Position numbers and translations under genes: made by a program. The notes beneath the pieces are model-generated. The model ran no database searches, was not told the origin of the DNA, and was given only the letters and a program-made list of their open reading frames with translations. From Gautieria morchelliformis (Eukaryota > Basidiomycota > Agaricomycetes > Gomphales > Gomphaceae): 64,000 bases of DNA. The DNA is taken from positions 33,908-97,907 of the forward strand of contig WHVA01000431.1 of assembly GCA_015179125.1 (NCBI GenBank). Direction: 5' to 3'. Positions within the stretch are counted from its first letter, which is position 1, and the number at the start of each line of letters is the position of its first letter. Shown piece by piece: positions 11,594-23,800 of this stretch.

Positions 11594-12083
11594 TGTTAGC
11601 AACTAGGGGCTATGGCAGGGAAGGTTCGGTAGAGTTCTTAGAAAGCTAGAATCAAATACACTCTCCCAGTGAATTTATTGTCATTGATATATTAATACAG
11701 TACCTAGAATCAAATACACTACATGATTTTCAGTCAACATGCTATGTAAATATGAAGAATACTACTCGCCTCTCTCAGTGAATTTATTGTCACTGAGAGA
11801 GGAGTACAATCCTGTCTCAGAAGGCATATACGTGCACCCGGCCCTTTAGCGCCCAAGAGCTCGCGCGTCAAAAGTCATTTCAAACTCCGCTGGGTGCAGC
11901 CGCCTGTGAAAATAGAAATAACAGAATGAAATGGAGAGGTAGAGAGTGACTGGAAAATTTCAAAAATAAGCAGAGAAATGGATGCATGGTACAAGAACAA
12001 TGTGAGAAACAATTGGAAACACCACACACTAAATTGAACATATTATGCTTGATTTTGGTGCAGGAGCATAAATGCACCCAACA
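11594..12083. mobile_element. Solo LTR, ~490-bp family, copy A
   Basis: Begins TGTTAGCAACTAGG and ends CACCCAACA, flanked by the perfect 5-bp duplication CTTTC (11589-11593 and 12084-12088). Inside is a hairpin of CCTCTCTCAGTGA and its complement around ATTTATTG (~11770-11804). Lies in ORF3 of copy Y. No coding capacity. Confidence 0.92.
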
Positions 12084-12357
12084 CTTTCATGGTCACACAG
12101 AGCTGCCTGCCGCAGCCTCTCCTGCCCTAACTGGGCAGGAGCATTGAACACAGTCCCAGTGAGGTCACATTGGGTGAATCACTTGACCCATGCTGTGGTC
12201 TTACAGGTCATACTGCCATGCCTGCCTACCCAGCGAGCGACTTCCTTGAGAGGAATGTCTTGGGTGGTCTGACCTTGGATCAGGAATACTCCGGTGATGG
12301 ACACCCTCATGGTGTCACCTGTGGTGAACAGGATTTCACTGTCTGATATGAAAGTCC

Positions 12358-12845
12358 TGTTAGCAACTAGGGGTTATGGCAGGGAAGGTTCGGTAGAGCT
12401 CTTAGAAAGCTAGAATTAAATTCACTCTCTCAGTGAATTTATTGTCACTGTTATATTAATACAATACCTAGAATTAAATTCACTACATGATTTTCAGTCA
12501 ACATGTTATGAAAATACAAGAATCCTACTCGCCTCTCTCAGTGAATTTATTGTCACTGAGAGAGGAGTACTATCCTGTCTCAGAAGGCATATACATGCAC
12601 CCGGCCCTTTAGCGCCCAAGAGCTCGCGCGTCAAAAGTCATTTCAAACTCCGCTGGGTGCAGCCGCCTGTGAAAATAGAGATAACAAAATGAAATGGAGA
12701 GGTAGGGAGTGACTGGAAAATTTGGAAAATAATCAGAGAAGTGAGTGCATGGTACAAGAACAATGTGAGAAGAGATTGAAACACCACACAATAAATTGAA
12801 CATATTATGCTTGATTTTGGTGCAGGAGCATAAATGCACCCAACA
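12358..12845. mobile_element. Solo LTR, ~490-bp family, copy B
   Basis: Same ends as copy A and flanked by the perfect duplication AGTCC (12353-12357 and 12846-12850). Inserted 274 bp from copy A in the same ORF3 relic. Confidence 0.92.
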
Positions 12846-12883
12846 AGTCCACCACTGGTCGGTGGTATGGAACAGGTCATGTA

Positions 12884-13613
12884 TGTAGTTTTATACTAGG
12901 AATGATATCAAGAACGATTGATTTAATCTCTTGGTTGTGAGATAAATCGAGTGAGATTTTGGAGTAGACAGGTATATCTGCGCGCACAATAAATATGCGT
13001 CTTATGATTTTAGTGCCGACTAGAAATTCTACTACGGAGTGTGGGGTGAAATGAGGTGCTATTTCAGTGCTGTATTATTGTACATGGGGTCACGTATTTA
13101 TTTGTTACTAGTGGTGCTTGGCGGTCAAGGGATTGGTGATGTGATACTAAAGGGATGGTGGAATGGGGCGAGCGGCGCACATGTAACGATAGGGGAGACG
13201 ACGTGTGTTGAATAGATTGGGCTTGGAGATGGAGTGTAAAATAGGATGCGGGAATGGGAGTTTAGTGAAGGATAGGGGGCATAGTCTGGGTATGGGCAGG
13301 GTCGGCTCGACGTGTCGTGTCCCTTGATTGGGTCACGTGACTGATGGAAAGCTCGTGATTCGGGATGGATTCGGTGTTCTTGGATGACGTTTCGGGTGTT
13401 GATAATCGTGGTAACGCGTGATATGTATCCCTGTGGCATCGGGGAAGTCGGGGGGTGTGATCGGGTCAATTTGAGTGGGTATATGATGATCCGGCGGTCT
13501 CGGGTACTAGTGCCGTAGTGCATATATTCCGAGAGAGGGGTTATCGGAGTATTGGTCATGATATGGGGTTGTGTTTTAATATGTCAATATTGTTTTCTTT
13601 AATACTTTCAACA
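12884..13613 (-). repeat. Copia 3' LTR
   Basis: TGTAGTTTTATAC to TTTCAACA on the plus strand. Preceded, on the coding strand, by the polypurine tract GAGGGGGAG (13614-13622). Confidence 0.95.
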
Positions 13614-13620
13614 CTCCCCC

Positions 13621-16600
13621 TCAAGCTCGACGCATTCCGAGGATCCCGAGGATGTGGAGATGCTTGCGAGCTGGTAGCGGCTTGGTGAGGACGTCGGCTG
13701 GATTCTCAAGTGATTTGATATATCGAAGATTGATATTTCCAGCTGTGATTTGTTCTTTGGTATAGTGGTAATGGATATCGATATGTTTCGTCCTGCTGTT
13801 GTTGACGCTGTCGTTCGAGAACGCGATGGCGGATTGGTTGTTGGTGAAGATAGGGATGGGGGTGAATTCGTGTCTGAAGTCCCTCCCTAACCTGATGAGC
13901 CATATCCCCTCTGCTGAGGCAAATGATCCTGCCACTACCTCTGAGTCCATCGTTGATCGGCTGACACTGATTTGTTTCTTTGATGCCCAACATATAGGTG
14001 CCCCGTTATATGTGAACAACCATCCGGTAGTCGATCTCCTGTCATCTTTATCCGCTGCGAAATCTGCGTCCGTGTATCCTGCCAAGTTATGTGCGAATCC
14101 CATGGCCCCGTCCCCTTCTCTGAGGTATGTTATTCCGTACTCTTTGGTGTTCAATAGGTATTGTAGGATTCTTTTGGCTGCTTCCCAGTGAGTAATGTTA
14201 GGCTTGGATGAGAACTGTGCGCATCTGTTGACCGCATAGGCTATGTCTGGTCGAGTTGCCACTGCACAGTAGTTTAAGCTTCCGATTATCGATGCGTAAG
14301 TGTAGTCGATAATTTCTGATGTGGAGGTGGAGACTCGTAGTTCAGTGTTTGGGTCCATTGGGGAATTTACTGTATGTCCGGATGTTATTTCGAATCGTTT
14401 GGCGATGGTGTTAATGAATGCTGGTTGGGAGATGTGTATGGTGCCGTGTTCTCGATTCCTGACGATCTGGATACCGAGTAATCGTGTCGGGTCTCCCAAA
14501 TCCTGTATTTCAAAGCTCCCCCTGATGTCTCTGATCATCCTCTCCATTGCAGTCAACGAGTTCGATGTGAGGAGTCCATCATCCACATACCATCCTGCAA
14601 TCTCAATGTTGTCTCCTTCCCCAAATCTGAGGAATATTGTCCTATCCGCCTCTCCCGCTTTGAATCCCATTTTCTCCATCTGTTCTTTCAGTGTCCCGTG
14701 CCATACTCTCCCGCTTTGTTTGAGTCCATATATTCCTTTATTCAGTTTGCAGACCAAATTCTCTTCTCCCTGTTTGATAAATCCCTCCAGTTGTCGCATG
14801 TATACGGTGTCGTCGAGCTTTCCGTTCAGGTAAGCTCCCTTCACGTCGATGTGTCGTAGTTCTAGATTGTATTTGGTTGCGAGGGTGAGGATAAGTCGAA
14901 TTGAGGTGAGTCGAATGGTGGGGGAATATGTTTCTTGGAAGTCGACTCCTGGGACTTGTGAGTATCCCTGTGCAACGAATCTCGCCTTGAACTTATCCAC
15001 TTCTCCTAGATTATCCCTCTTCACTCTGAATGTCCATCTGCTCCCTACAACGTTCGTTTCTTCTGGTCTCTCGGTTAGTTCCCATGTCTTGTATCCTGTT
15101 AGCAGATCGTATTCGTCCTGACATGCCTTCCTCCATTTCTCTGCGTCCCTCGATTTCATTGCCTCTCTGTAACTCGCCGGTTCATCCTCTGCTAATACTA
15201 CGAATGCTGTTTCCGTTTCTTCAAGTGTCGTTCTTCCTCGTGCCATCGCTGCTACCTCTATGAGTAATGCTGTGTGTCATTTTCCCTTCCCGTAATCAGT
15301 GTTTGTTGGATTCATCCATGGTCCCTTCAAGAAATCCTTCGGTGCTGTTTCCTCGCTTCCTTCTCTCCCTGTGTCCCCTTCTGACTGTTCTGTTAGTTCT
15401 TCCCTTTCGTCGTTTTCTGTTTCTGTTCGTTCCTCCTCCTCTCTTTGTTTCATCACGATCCCCTCGACTTCTTCCACTTCAATCTCCTCCTCTTCTTCCA
15501 GACTTAGATCAATGAGTGGTGGGATGTTGTTGTTGTCGTCGTCTTCAGCTGGATCATTTCTGGATTGCGACGGTGGGGAAAATGATGGTAGTTTTCCGTC
15601 AAGTACCCATAGATAGGGGTCGTCGTCCTCCTCTTCCACATGTAGAGTTGTATGTTCGACGTGTTTTAGTTCATCGAATACTACATCTCTTGACTTCAGC
15701 AGTGTCTGAGTTCGTGGTATCCACACCTTGTAAGATTTTGAGTTGTCAAAGTATCCCACAAAAATCCCTTCGATCGCTTTGTAGTCTCCCTTCTTCCTTG
15801 TGGCTTTTGGGACTAGTGCCCAACACCTGGATCCGTATGTTCGCAGCCAATCGAGTCTGGGTCTGGTTTTCCAAAAGGCCTCATAAGGTGATTTGTTGAT
15901 TTTCATGTGTAGCATGCGGTTCTTGACGAAGTTGACGGTGTGTATGCTGGATACCCAGAATCGTTTTCTGAGTTCTGCATCGTTCTGTAAGGTGAGGGCT
16001 CCTTCTTGTAGAGTTCTGTTGTATCTCTCGGCGATACCATTGTGTTCTGGTGTGTGAGGGGTTGTGGTTTCGTGAACAATTCCAAGCTCACTGCATGTAC
16101 TTTCGAATTCCTTCCCGGTGTATTCTCCCCCGTTGTCCGTCCTTATCCTCCTCACTTCCGCTTTCCTTTGTGTTCTTAACCATGCGATATATTCTTTGAA
16201 TGATTTCGTGACGGTTGTGCATTCCTTGTTCTTCAGAAAGTCGATGTGTGTGTATCGAGTGGCGTGATCGATCCATGTGATGAAGTATTTGTATCCTCCG
16301 ACTGATGTTTTGAATGGTCCACATAGGGCTGATGATACGATGTCTCCGATCTTCTCAGGTGTGTCCTCGATGTTTTTGAATGGTGAACGCGTCTGTTTTC
16401 CGAAAGGGCAGTTGGTGCATATGTTTAACTCCTCCTCACTACTGATCTTCGGTAAACCGACACCTGTCTGCTGTTTCCACATCTTCTGAATTGTTGATGT
16501 GGCGGTGTGTGCTAGTCTGTGATGCCATAGTGTCAATTGATTCGGTTTATCAAAGTAGAGAGCCTTCTCTGGTTCGGGTTTCGTTGACGGTTGAGCCATG

Positions 16601-18123
16601 TAGGCGTATAAGTTGTCGATCCTCGTTCCTTGGGCTAAGATTTCGTCTCGCATCAGTAGGGACGTGTCATCTTTGCTGAACATGACGTCTACGTTCACGT
16701 TGGTCATTTTGGCTATGGAGAGTAAGTTGGCGTTGAGTCTTGGGATGAATATGACGTCGATCAGTGTGAGGGCTAGGGGTGGTAGTTGTAGGTGAGCGTC
16801 GCTTTGTAGAGTTATTCTGATGGTTCCCCTCTGATCGACTCTGAAGGAGTCTCCGCTGGCCGTTTCGATGGAAATCGGTGGTGTGGGATGCGTTTCGTCG
16901 AATAAATCGATGTTGCCGCATAGGTGACTAGTGGCCCCGGAATCGACTAGCCAGATGTGTACATTGTCCTTTATGGCTGATAATGCCATGGAATCTGTTG
17001 ATAGGACTATATCACTGGCCTCGGGGTCTGCTTTCGTCTCCTCGTGTGCCATCATGATGATGTCTTTCTTTGGCACGTTGGCGAATTGTGCTGAAACATT
17101 GTTGGCGTTTGGTTGGTGTTGAGGTGTTGTCGGTCTGTTATTTTCAAATATTTTGGGTCCGTTGTATCCCCCTCCCTGTGAGTTTCCTCCTCCCATCATG
17201 TTCCCTCCTTGTGTGTTGTTGTATTTTCTCCATGGTTCGTGCATCGCTAGTCCTCCTCCTGGTGCATGACATCTTGATGCTGAGTGATTTGGTTTGCCGC
17301 AGTTGTTGCAGGAGAAGTTGTGTCCTCCTAATTGTTGGATCGGGGGTCGATTCTGTTGTGTGTTGTAGCTGTTGAATGTTGGTCGAGCCGGTGAGTTGTT
17401 GAAACGTCTAGGTTGTCGAGTCTGTGCCACGAATGCCGTGGCCGCTTGTGTCGATACCTCGACGGCACCTAGGTCAGCTTCGTGCGCTTCCAATTTCTCT
17501 TCGATTTCGTCTGGGTCTCTAGTGATCATACGTATGGTTTGTGCGATGGGTCTCCATGATTCAGGTACGTTTCTGAGTAGAGTGGCACAGTGTGTGGAGT
17601 CGGCAATGGGGTCTCCCATTTTTGCCAGTTGATTCCTATATTCTTTCATAGTAGTAATATATTCCGAGACTGATTGTCCCTCTGTCATGTGATAGTTCTC
17701 GTACCTTGTCCTAATGATACTGATTTTGCTCGGATCGGTTGATTCGAATTTCCTAATCAGTATGTTCCATGCCTCGGCGCATAATTCCGTTTCGTCGATG
17801 GCCGTCTGTAATTCTGGTGATATACATAGAAGGATTTGGCTATACGCAACGTTGTTCCTGTCATCCCATTTGTCTTGTAGTTGTGTGAGTGGGGTGTTGC
17901 CGATCATGTCGATTCCGGTGACAACTGTGATGCATGGGTCAGTGTTGGTAGGGTAAATGTCCGTACCGATGATGGTTTTGTATATCCCTCTGTCCCTCGC
18001 CGTTGCCAGTAGTTCCCTCTTCCATGAAATCCAGTTGTTCTTGTTGAGTTTTGGTTTTATGTCTCGGAATTTATGTACGTCGTGCTTTGGTGGTGATTGG
18101 GTGGTCGTAGGTGCCTGTGCCAT
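13621..18123 (-). CDS. Copia gag-pol polyprotein with one in-frame TGA
   Basis: One continuous frame of about 1500 codons from ATG at 18123 to the stop at 13621, broken only by TGA at 15277-15279 (948 residues before it, about 551 codons after). In order: gag (UBN2-type, ~1-240); CCHC knuckle CNNCGKPNHSASRCH (~275); aspartic protease WLVDSGATSHLCG (~393); GAG-pre-integrase H-H-C-C with LWHHRLAH and CTNCPFGKQ; integrase core with D, D and E visible in TWIDHATRY, RTDNGGEY and HNGIAERYNR; acidic linker; TGA; RT with YVDDG; RNase H with GYTDADFAADKDDRR and TMDSEVVAG. The TGA falls in the integrase-RT linker, so a nonsense change, or leaky readthrough, is possible. Apart from that stop, all expected motifs are present. 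Confidence 0.93.
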
Positions 18124-18150
18124 CGTGAGTAGAGTCTGAGACTCTTAATC

Positions 18151-18882
18151 TGTAGTTTTATACTAGGAATGATATCAAGAACGATTGATTTAATCTCTTG
18201 GTTGTGAGATAAATCGAGTGAGATTTTGGAGTAGACAGGTATATCTGCGCGCACAATAAATATGCGTGTCTTATGATTTTAGTGCCGACTAGAAATTCTA
18301 CTATGGAGTGTGGGGTGAAATGAGGTGCTATTTCAGTGCTGTATTATTGTACATGGGGTCACGTATTTATTTGTTACTAGTGGCGCTTGGCGGTCAAGGG
18401 ATTGGTGATGTGATACTAAAGGGATGGTGGAATGGGGCGAGCGGCGCACATGTAACGATAGGGGAGACGACGTGTGTTGAATAGATTGGGCTTGGAGATG
18501 GAGTGTAAAATAGGATGCGGGAACGGGAGTTTAGTGAAGGATAGGGGGCATAGTCTGGGTATGGGCAGGGTCGGCTCGACGTGTCGCGTCCCTTGATTGG
18601 GTCACGTGACTGATGGAAAGCTCGTGATTCGGGATGGATTCGGTGTGCTTGGATGACGTTTCGGGTGTTGATAATCGTGGTAACGCGTGATACGTATCCC
18701 TGTGGCATCGGGGAAGTCGGGGGGTGTGATCGGGTCAATTTGAGTGGGTATATGATGATCCGGTGGTCTCGGGTACTAGTGCCGTAGTGCATATATTCCG
18801 AGAGAGGGGTTATCGGAGTATTGGTCGTGATATGGGGTTGTGTTTTAGTATGTCAATATTGTTTTCTTTAATACTTTCAACA
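18151..18882 (-). repeat. Copia 5' LTR
   Basis: Same ends as the 3' LTR. It holds the promoter side for the polyprotein, whose ATG lies 27 bp inside the LTR boundary. The minus-strand bases following the LTR (ATTAAGAGTCTCAGACTC) are the expected place of a primer-binding site; I did not match them to a tRNA. Confidence 0.95.
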
Positions 18883-19951
18883 ATGTATGCATGTCCTGAG
18901 GGGTGAGGGGGGCTTTGTGTTTCTGGGAGCAATCACCCTCAGCCACATCCATACATCCACGTCATGGATGTTAAGGCTGCCATCACGCTCCTTGCGGATG
19001 GCAGGTGGAATTCTTTCAGGGTTGTAGAGCCAACCCTGGAGAACATCCTGGATGTTGTTGGTGGTGCCCTTGCCAATGATGAAGCAGCCTGTTCTGTGGC
19101 TCCTCCCCTGGGCTTTGTCCTGGAATATCTGAGCATGGTGACCATGCCGCATGAATGGGACCCCGATGGCATTTCTTTTGCCTGCCTCAGCAGGTCCTGA
19201 AACCTCTGCTCTTTTGTGTTGCAGATGTCGAACCACTCAGTGCATTGCTGTGTTCTTTTGCCCATGGGCTGTGGCAGGTGGCCCATCACAGAGAATGGCA
19301 GGTCTCTGAGAGGGCTAAGCTCCCCTTCCCCTGTGAGAGGGTTGGGAACTGTCATTGCCAGCGGGGGCAAGGACATTGATGGTGCTGGCGGAAGGATCAT
19401 TCATCCTGCCCTCTCCTGCTTGCCTGCAATGTATTCTGCCTGGGCGGTGTCAAGTTCCTGTGCCAATGCTGGGTTGTCAACCATATGGCTTCATGACTGG
19501 CAACGTACTTTCTGGTGACATGTTTTCATATGTCACTGATGGGGTCTTAAGTCATGAGTGCATCATGACCTCGGGCATGTCCTTTCTTGGAGATGTGCTG
19601 GGTGTGATCTGTATTGTAGGTTCTCAGATCTTAGTCATCTGAGTAAAAGCCATCAGGCACATCATCAATCAATGCCGGTGGCTCACTTGGGCCCGTGAAC
19701 GATGGGCTGGGTGGGCTGGCCATCTGGGCTATGAGGCCCAGCACTGGCTGGGAGGTGGTGGTGGGCCACCAGCCCCAGTGCTGTGCATTATGGCAAAGGG
19801 GCCCTTGTGCAGGATGATGGCCTCACTATGGGTTGTGGGGCTGCTGTTAACACTTGCTTTGCAGTCGCAAATTTGTTTTGTAGGGCCTGGAGTTGTCTCC
19901 CCAGGTCCCACGTGTTGGCATGCTAGTGAGGATCCTGATGTCATCCTTCAG

Positions 19952-20788
19952 TGTAAATATGCATATTCACCTGTATTGCTGCCTGGGAATACATAATACT
20001 CAGTTGCTTAGATAGTTCCAGTGGGTCATCGCAGACCCACTGTATAGTTCTTGTGTGGGAACCCTCTGGGATTCCCCAGCTTAACCTTACTTGTAAATCA
20101 TCACTGTTGTAAACCATGGTGCATGAACTGCTGAATACGTATATGATGGGGGGTAAAGGGAACTACGGAGAAATAACTTCAAGCACCAGTTAAGGGCTGA
20201 AGCGAGTTTGGGGCCAAAACGATAAGAACTGTGGCTTCAAAACAGCCAGCTACAATAGCACATTTGGAGTTTCTTACTGCCTGAGATTCTATACATGTTT
20301 CCTAGCTACTTAAGTACTTTGGAACAAAGCTATACCAAGGTAGGTATGAAAGACGCTTGTGGAGTGAACAGATGCTGCCGGTGCATCACATATGCACCGG
20401 TGCTGGAGTATATAGCTATCTTTCCATTAGGCATGTGTGCCTTAAACTGTGGAGCTTTCTATACTATTGTGGAGCGACTACATATTTTCAGGAACGATGG
20501 AGTGCAGGAGGCGCTCCATCTCGGATCTGTGCCTTGAGCAGCCCCGGAACCCAGCTCAGGGTTAAAGGGGCCGGCTAGATGCGCGTGCATGTGATAATGC
20601 ATGCGCATGTAATAGATCCCGGGTGGGTAACTCGCCTATGCGTGAGCGAATATGAGTGGAATGCACTAGGATGGGGCTTGACATTCCCATCCATAATATA
20701 ACAATCACTACATCTTATTAGAATCACCACAGATTGGTCGAGTTCTACTGCCTTGTGATAACATAAGTGACAAGCCACACATCTTACA
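19952..20788 (+). mobile_element. 5' LTR of Gypsy-1 copy Z, enlarged by an insert
   Basis: Starts TGTAAATATGC and ends TCTTACA; both halves align with the 213-bp LTR at 45764 (ACCCACTGTATAGTT at ~20036, and GGTCGAGTTCT near 20735). The middle, about 20090-20670, has no counterpart in the other Gypsy-1 LTRs. The LTR begins exactly where ORF3 of copy Y is cut, so Z inserted into Y; the flanking bases TTCAG would be half of its target duplication. Confidence 0.7.
20090..20670. other. Unidentified ~580-bp insert in LTR of copy Z
   Basis: Sequence absent from the other two Gypsy-1 LTRs. It has short frames only and includes GCATGCGCATG-type palindromic stretches near 20585-20615. Clear terminal inverted repeats or a target duplication were not found, so a MITE, a partial element or a longer LTR variant are all possible. 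Confidence 0.4.
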
Positions 20789-20899
20789 CTTTTTTGAACT
20801 TCCAGCAACTGTGTGCCCAGCAAACAGCTGAAGAGTGGTTCTGGCAGTATCTTGGACAAGATCACTGTGCTGATGATTAGAAAATTGTGAGAAAATGAA

Positions 20900-23800
20900 T
20901 GTGGTACAGCATACTACATTTGACTGTGCGCCTGCGATGTACCCGCCCAGTAGAACAACGTGATCAAGTAGTTCGTGCAACAAAACCCTGGCACAGCCTA
21001 GTGATACCACAGCTGATGCTACCTTAGGCTCAGAGCCCAAGGAAGTAGAAGACAGAGAAGTCATAGACCTCACCGCACCTGTCCTAGCACCAAAGGACGT
21101 AGACACCTTCAACCATGTGTCAACGAGCATGGACGAAGCAGACGAACAGGATGGGGACAAGTCAGTCTCTCTGTCCTGCTCTCCCCTGCCTCTTGACAAG
21201 GGCAAAGGTTGAGCCAAATTGCCTTTAAGAAACGACGAAGTCTCGGCATCTGACCAGACGTCATGACAAGTAAAGAACTGCAACGCAGCCCCCTGGCCGA
21301 AAGATCGGATACCCGCTGTTCCTCCAAAGGAACAACGTTGAGCACCTGATGACAGTCAGGAGTCGGAATACTCAAGCTCAAGTCAAAAGAGCTCAAGGAC
21401 AAACACTGCTGATGAAACAATGGTAGCAGTGCAGCTGAATACCCAGCTGCATGAAGCAACCCAGTGAATAGGACACACCAATGCGAGGAACAAGCAAATA
21501 GGTCGTAAGCTGGAAAACATGGCAGATGGAATTGCCAGCATAGTCACGACGACATGCGGACTAGCAAAATTTGTCACGGGTCTATGGGCCTCGCTGACTG
21601 AGTCCTGCGTGCACGTGCTCCAGAGCAATACAGAGATTGCCAGCGTGAGAGCAACACTACAAGCTCTCAAGGACAAGAACGAACACTGTCGCCATTGAGG
21701 CTTGTGCCGAGCAACAGACATTGGACGCGAAAGCGCAGCTGAGGAGCAGCGCGAGGCGCACAACCGGTGATTAATGCCGCCACCAACCATCCCCTCCATG
21801 CAGGGTGTATGGTTTGGAAATGAACTGAGGAACCAAGGGGCCTACATGGCCCCAGCGAAGGATGGCAAAACCATCCAACAGGCAATCCGCGAGTAGGTGG
21901 CCTCGGAGATTGACTCTGAAGACACTGCTGTGATCCTGGAGCTTGAGGTAGAACACTGGCAATGGAAAGAGGTGCAAGCTTCCCATCGCCATATGTGTTC
22001 CCTGGAGCTGCGCAAGCAGCACGCCGAAGAGGCGGTGAATCAAGCGCAGACCACCCAGCTGCTGAACGAACAGCAGGAACATGTTGTTCAGGAAGCCAGA
22101 CAGGCACGTGCCATTGTTTCGAGAAGACTACGGGTCCAGAATGCAGGATTGACGGGGGATACCCAACATTAATCCCTGTGCAACAGTGAGCAGATAGACA
22201 CTGCCACGCCATGCGCAGCTGTGCAGCTGCACGAAAGGTCCGTTGCCTTGACCGAGGGTCAAGGCATCCTGGACAAGATCAAGGGCCCGCAGGAGCCATA
22301 CGATGGCGTCACATGGATGATCCATGTAGCGCTCATGGATGCCGCAGACACGGACGCAGAAAAGTCCATGCTTGCAACGGCCGGTGTAAAGCTGGCGCAC
22401 CCTGAGCTGTGCACCGGAGGTTCAGACCTCAAAGAATTTGAGGGATTCATACCCAGCATCTTGAGATGGCTCAAGATGAACTTCCTATTAGGGCCAACCA
22501 CCATGCAGATGCAGGTAGATTACCTGGGCGCTTGCATAACAGGCGAAGCCCAAGAATGGTTCGTCTGAAATGTCAAGCGTTTTGATCGTCAGGTCCGTGA
22601 ATGGACCTTGGAAATGGCAATGCAAGGGTTGCAGAAGAGATTCATGCACACCATAACATATCACCTTGCGTTGAATAAGTTCGACATGGTCATGCAAGGC
22701 ATGAAAACCGTTCAGGAGATGCTAAAAGAGCTGATGAAATACTTGGTGTGGATGAAATACTCAGCATGGATGATACAGCCGCCCAACAAATACACACTCT
22801 GGAGATGGTTTGTATCAGCATTGGGAGAGATGTTGTGCAATGAAGTCCTAAAAAAGGGCTACAACGCCAAGTCTAGCTCAATTGAGCAGCTCTTTGAAGC
22901 TGCCCATATGATTGAAGAAGCATCCCGGTACAATCAAGGGATGCACTGGGAAGAAACTGTCTCCGCAACGACCATCACATCACTGCTTGCAACAAGCAAG
23001 TCAATTACACAGTCGGGCTTTAACAAGCCTGCTGCCTTCCAGGCAAACAACACCTTCCGATGGCCTATAGCAACAAGGCTGCCGCAATCAGGACGTCTGC
23101 CTGAGATGAAACCGTCTCAGGCATTGGGGAGCTTGGTGAAGCTAAGCTACCCGCAAAAGGCGTCTGGCCATCCCCCAGACCAGCCACAGAACGTGCACAG
23201 CAGCGCAAGCTGCTTTGAATGTGGCCAGGCAGGGCACATCAAGGTGAACTGCCCGCGCCTGAAACCAAAGGTACGGACAGCAGCCGTATGGCAAGATGAT
23301 GATGGGGATCCGGAGGATCCCATTGACACTTCTCTTCAAGAAATTGAAGAGGGGGAGGGTGATCCTCAGGAAACTGAGGATCAAGACAGGAACGGCAAGC
23401 CAACAGAGGCTTGGGAGCCGGAACCATCCCAATACTATGATTGGGATGAGGATATGGCAGACAATCAAACTGCCTACCAATCCAGCGCAATTAGGATCAC
23501 ACCAGTATATGAGACAACCAAGGTCATGGCTGGTTTAACGACGGCCCCAGACAAGGCAGCCTAGCCGATGTATCACCATCGGAGCAAACATGGCACATGG
23601 CCTGCACAGCAACATAGTGAAACCCGTACCCTGTTGGGGTCCTGGGAAATCAATGGCACAAAGGCCCACTGCCTCCTGGACAGCGGGAGCAAAGGGGTAT
23701 TGCTATCCCTCAATTCACCCATGTCACAGGCATCAAAACATTTGCCCTGGAACATGCCAATTGCACTGCAATTGACATGCATCGGTAGTTGATCAATGAT

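Larger units (their letters stand above)
12884..18882 (-). mobile_element. Full-length Copia LTR retrotransposon
   Basis: 5999-bp minus-strand element with LTRs at both ends (730 and 732 bp, about 98.6 percent identical by my count: ten substitutions, nearly all transitions, and one 2-bp indel). Perfect 5-bp target duplication ATGTA at 12879-12883 and 18883-18887. Domain order gag, protease, integrase, RT, RNase H is that of Copia/Pseudoviridae. The only coding lesion I see is one in-frame TGA at 15277. The target is ORF3 of Gypsy-1 copy Y. Confidence 0.96.
11323..19951 (-). pseudogene. ORF3 of Gypsy-1 copy Y, interrupted by four insertions
   Basis: Decayed minus-strand copy of the Gypsy-1 third ORF (see 60746-62703). 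Its pieces are 19951-18883, 12883-12846, 12357-12084 and 11593-11323. The gaps are filled by Copia (12884-18882) and two solo LTRs; the upstream end is cut by the 5' LTR of copy Z at 19952. The last codons before the TGA at 11323 read R-D-L-Y-E, matching D-D-L-Y-E in copy X, so the natural end is kept. Readable blocks near 19000-19330 match VHPPYPGEG, LPRPVGKAQQ and WLKALAP of copies T and X, but in shifting frames. The copy looks C-to-T decayed relative to T and X. No product expected. Confidence 0.65.

Noticed and set aside
11594..12083. MITE or SINE identity for the ~490-bp repeats
   Set aside because: TG...CA ends with 5-bp duplications fit LTRs better; no terminal inverted repeats of MITE type, no pol III boxes or tail.
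13799..17956. Many plus-strand open frames across the Copia element
   Set aside because: They are antisense shadows of the minus-strand polyprotein; none carries a domain.
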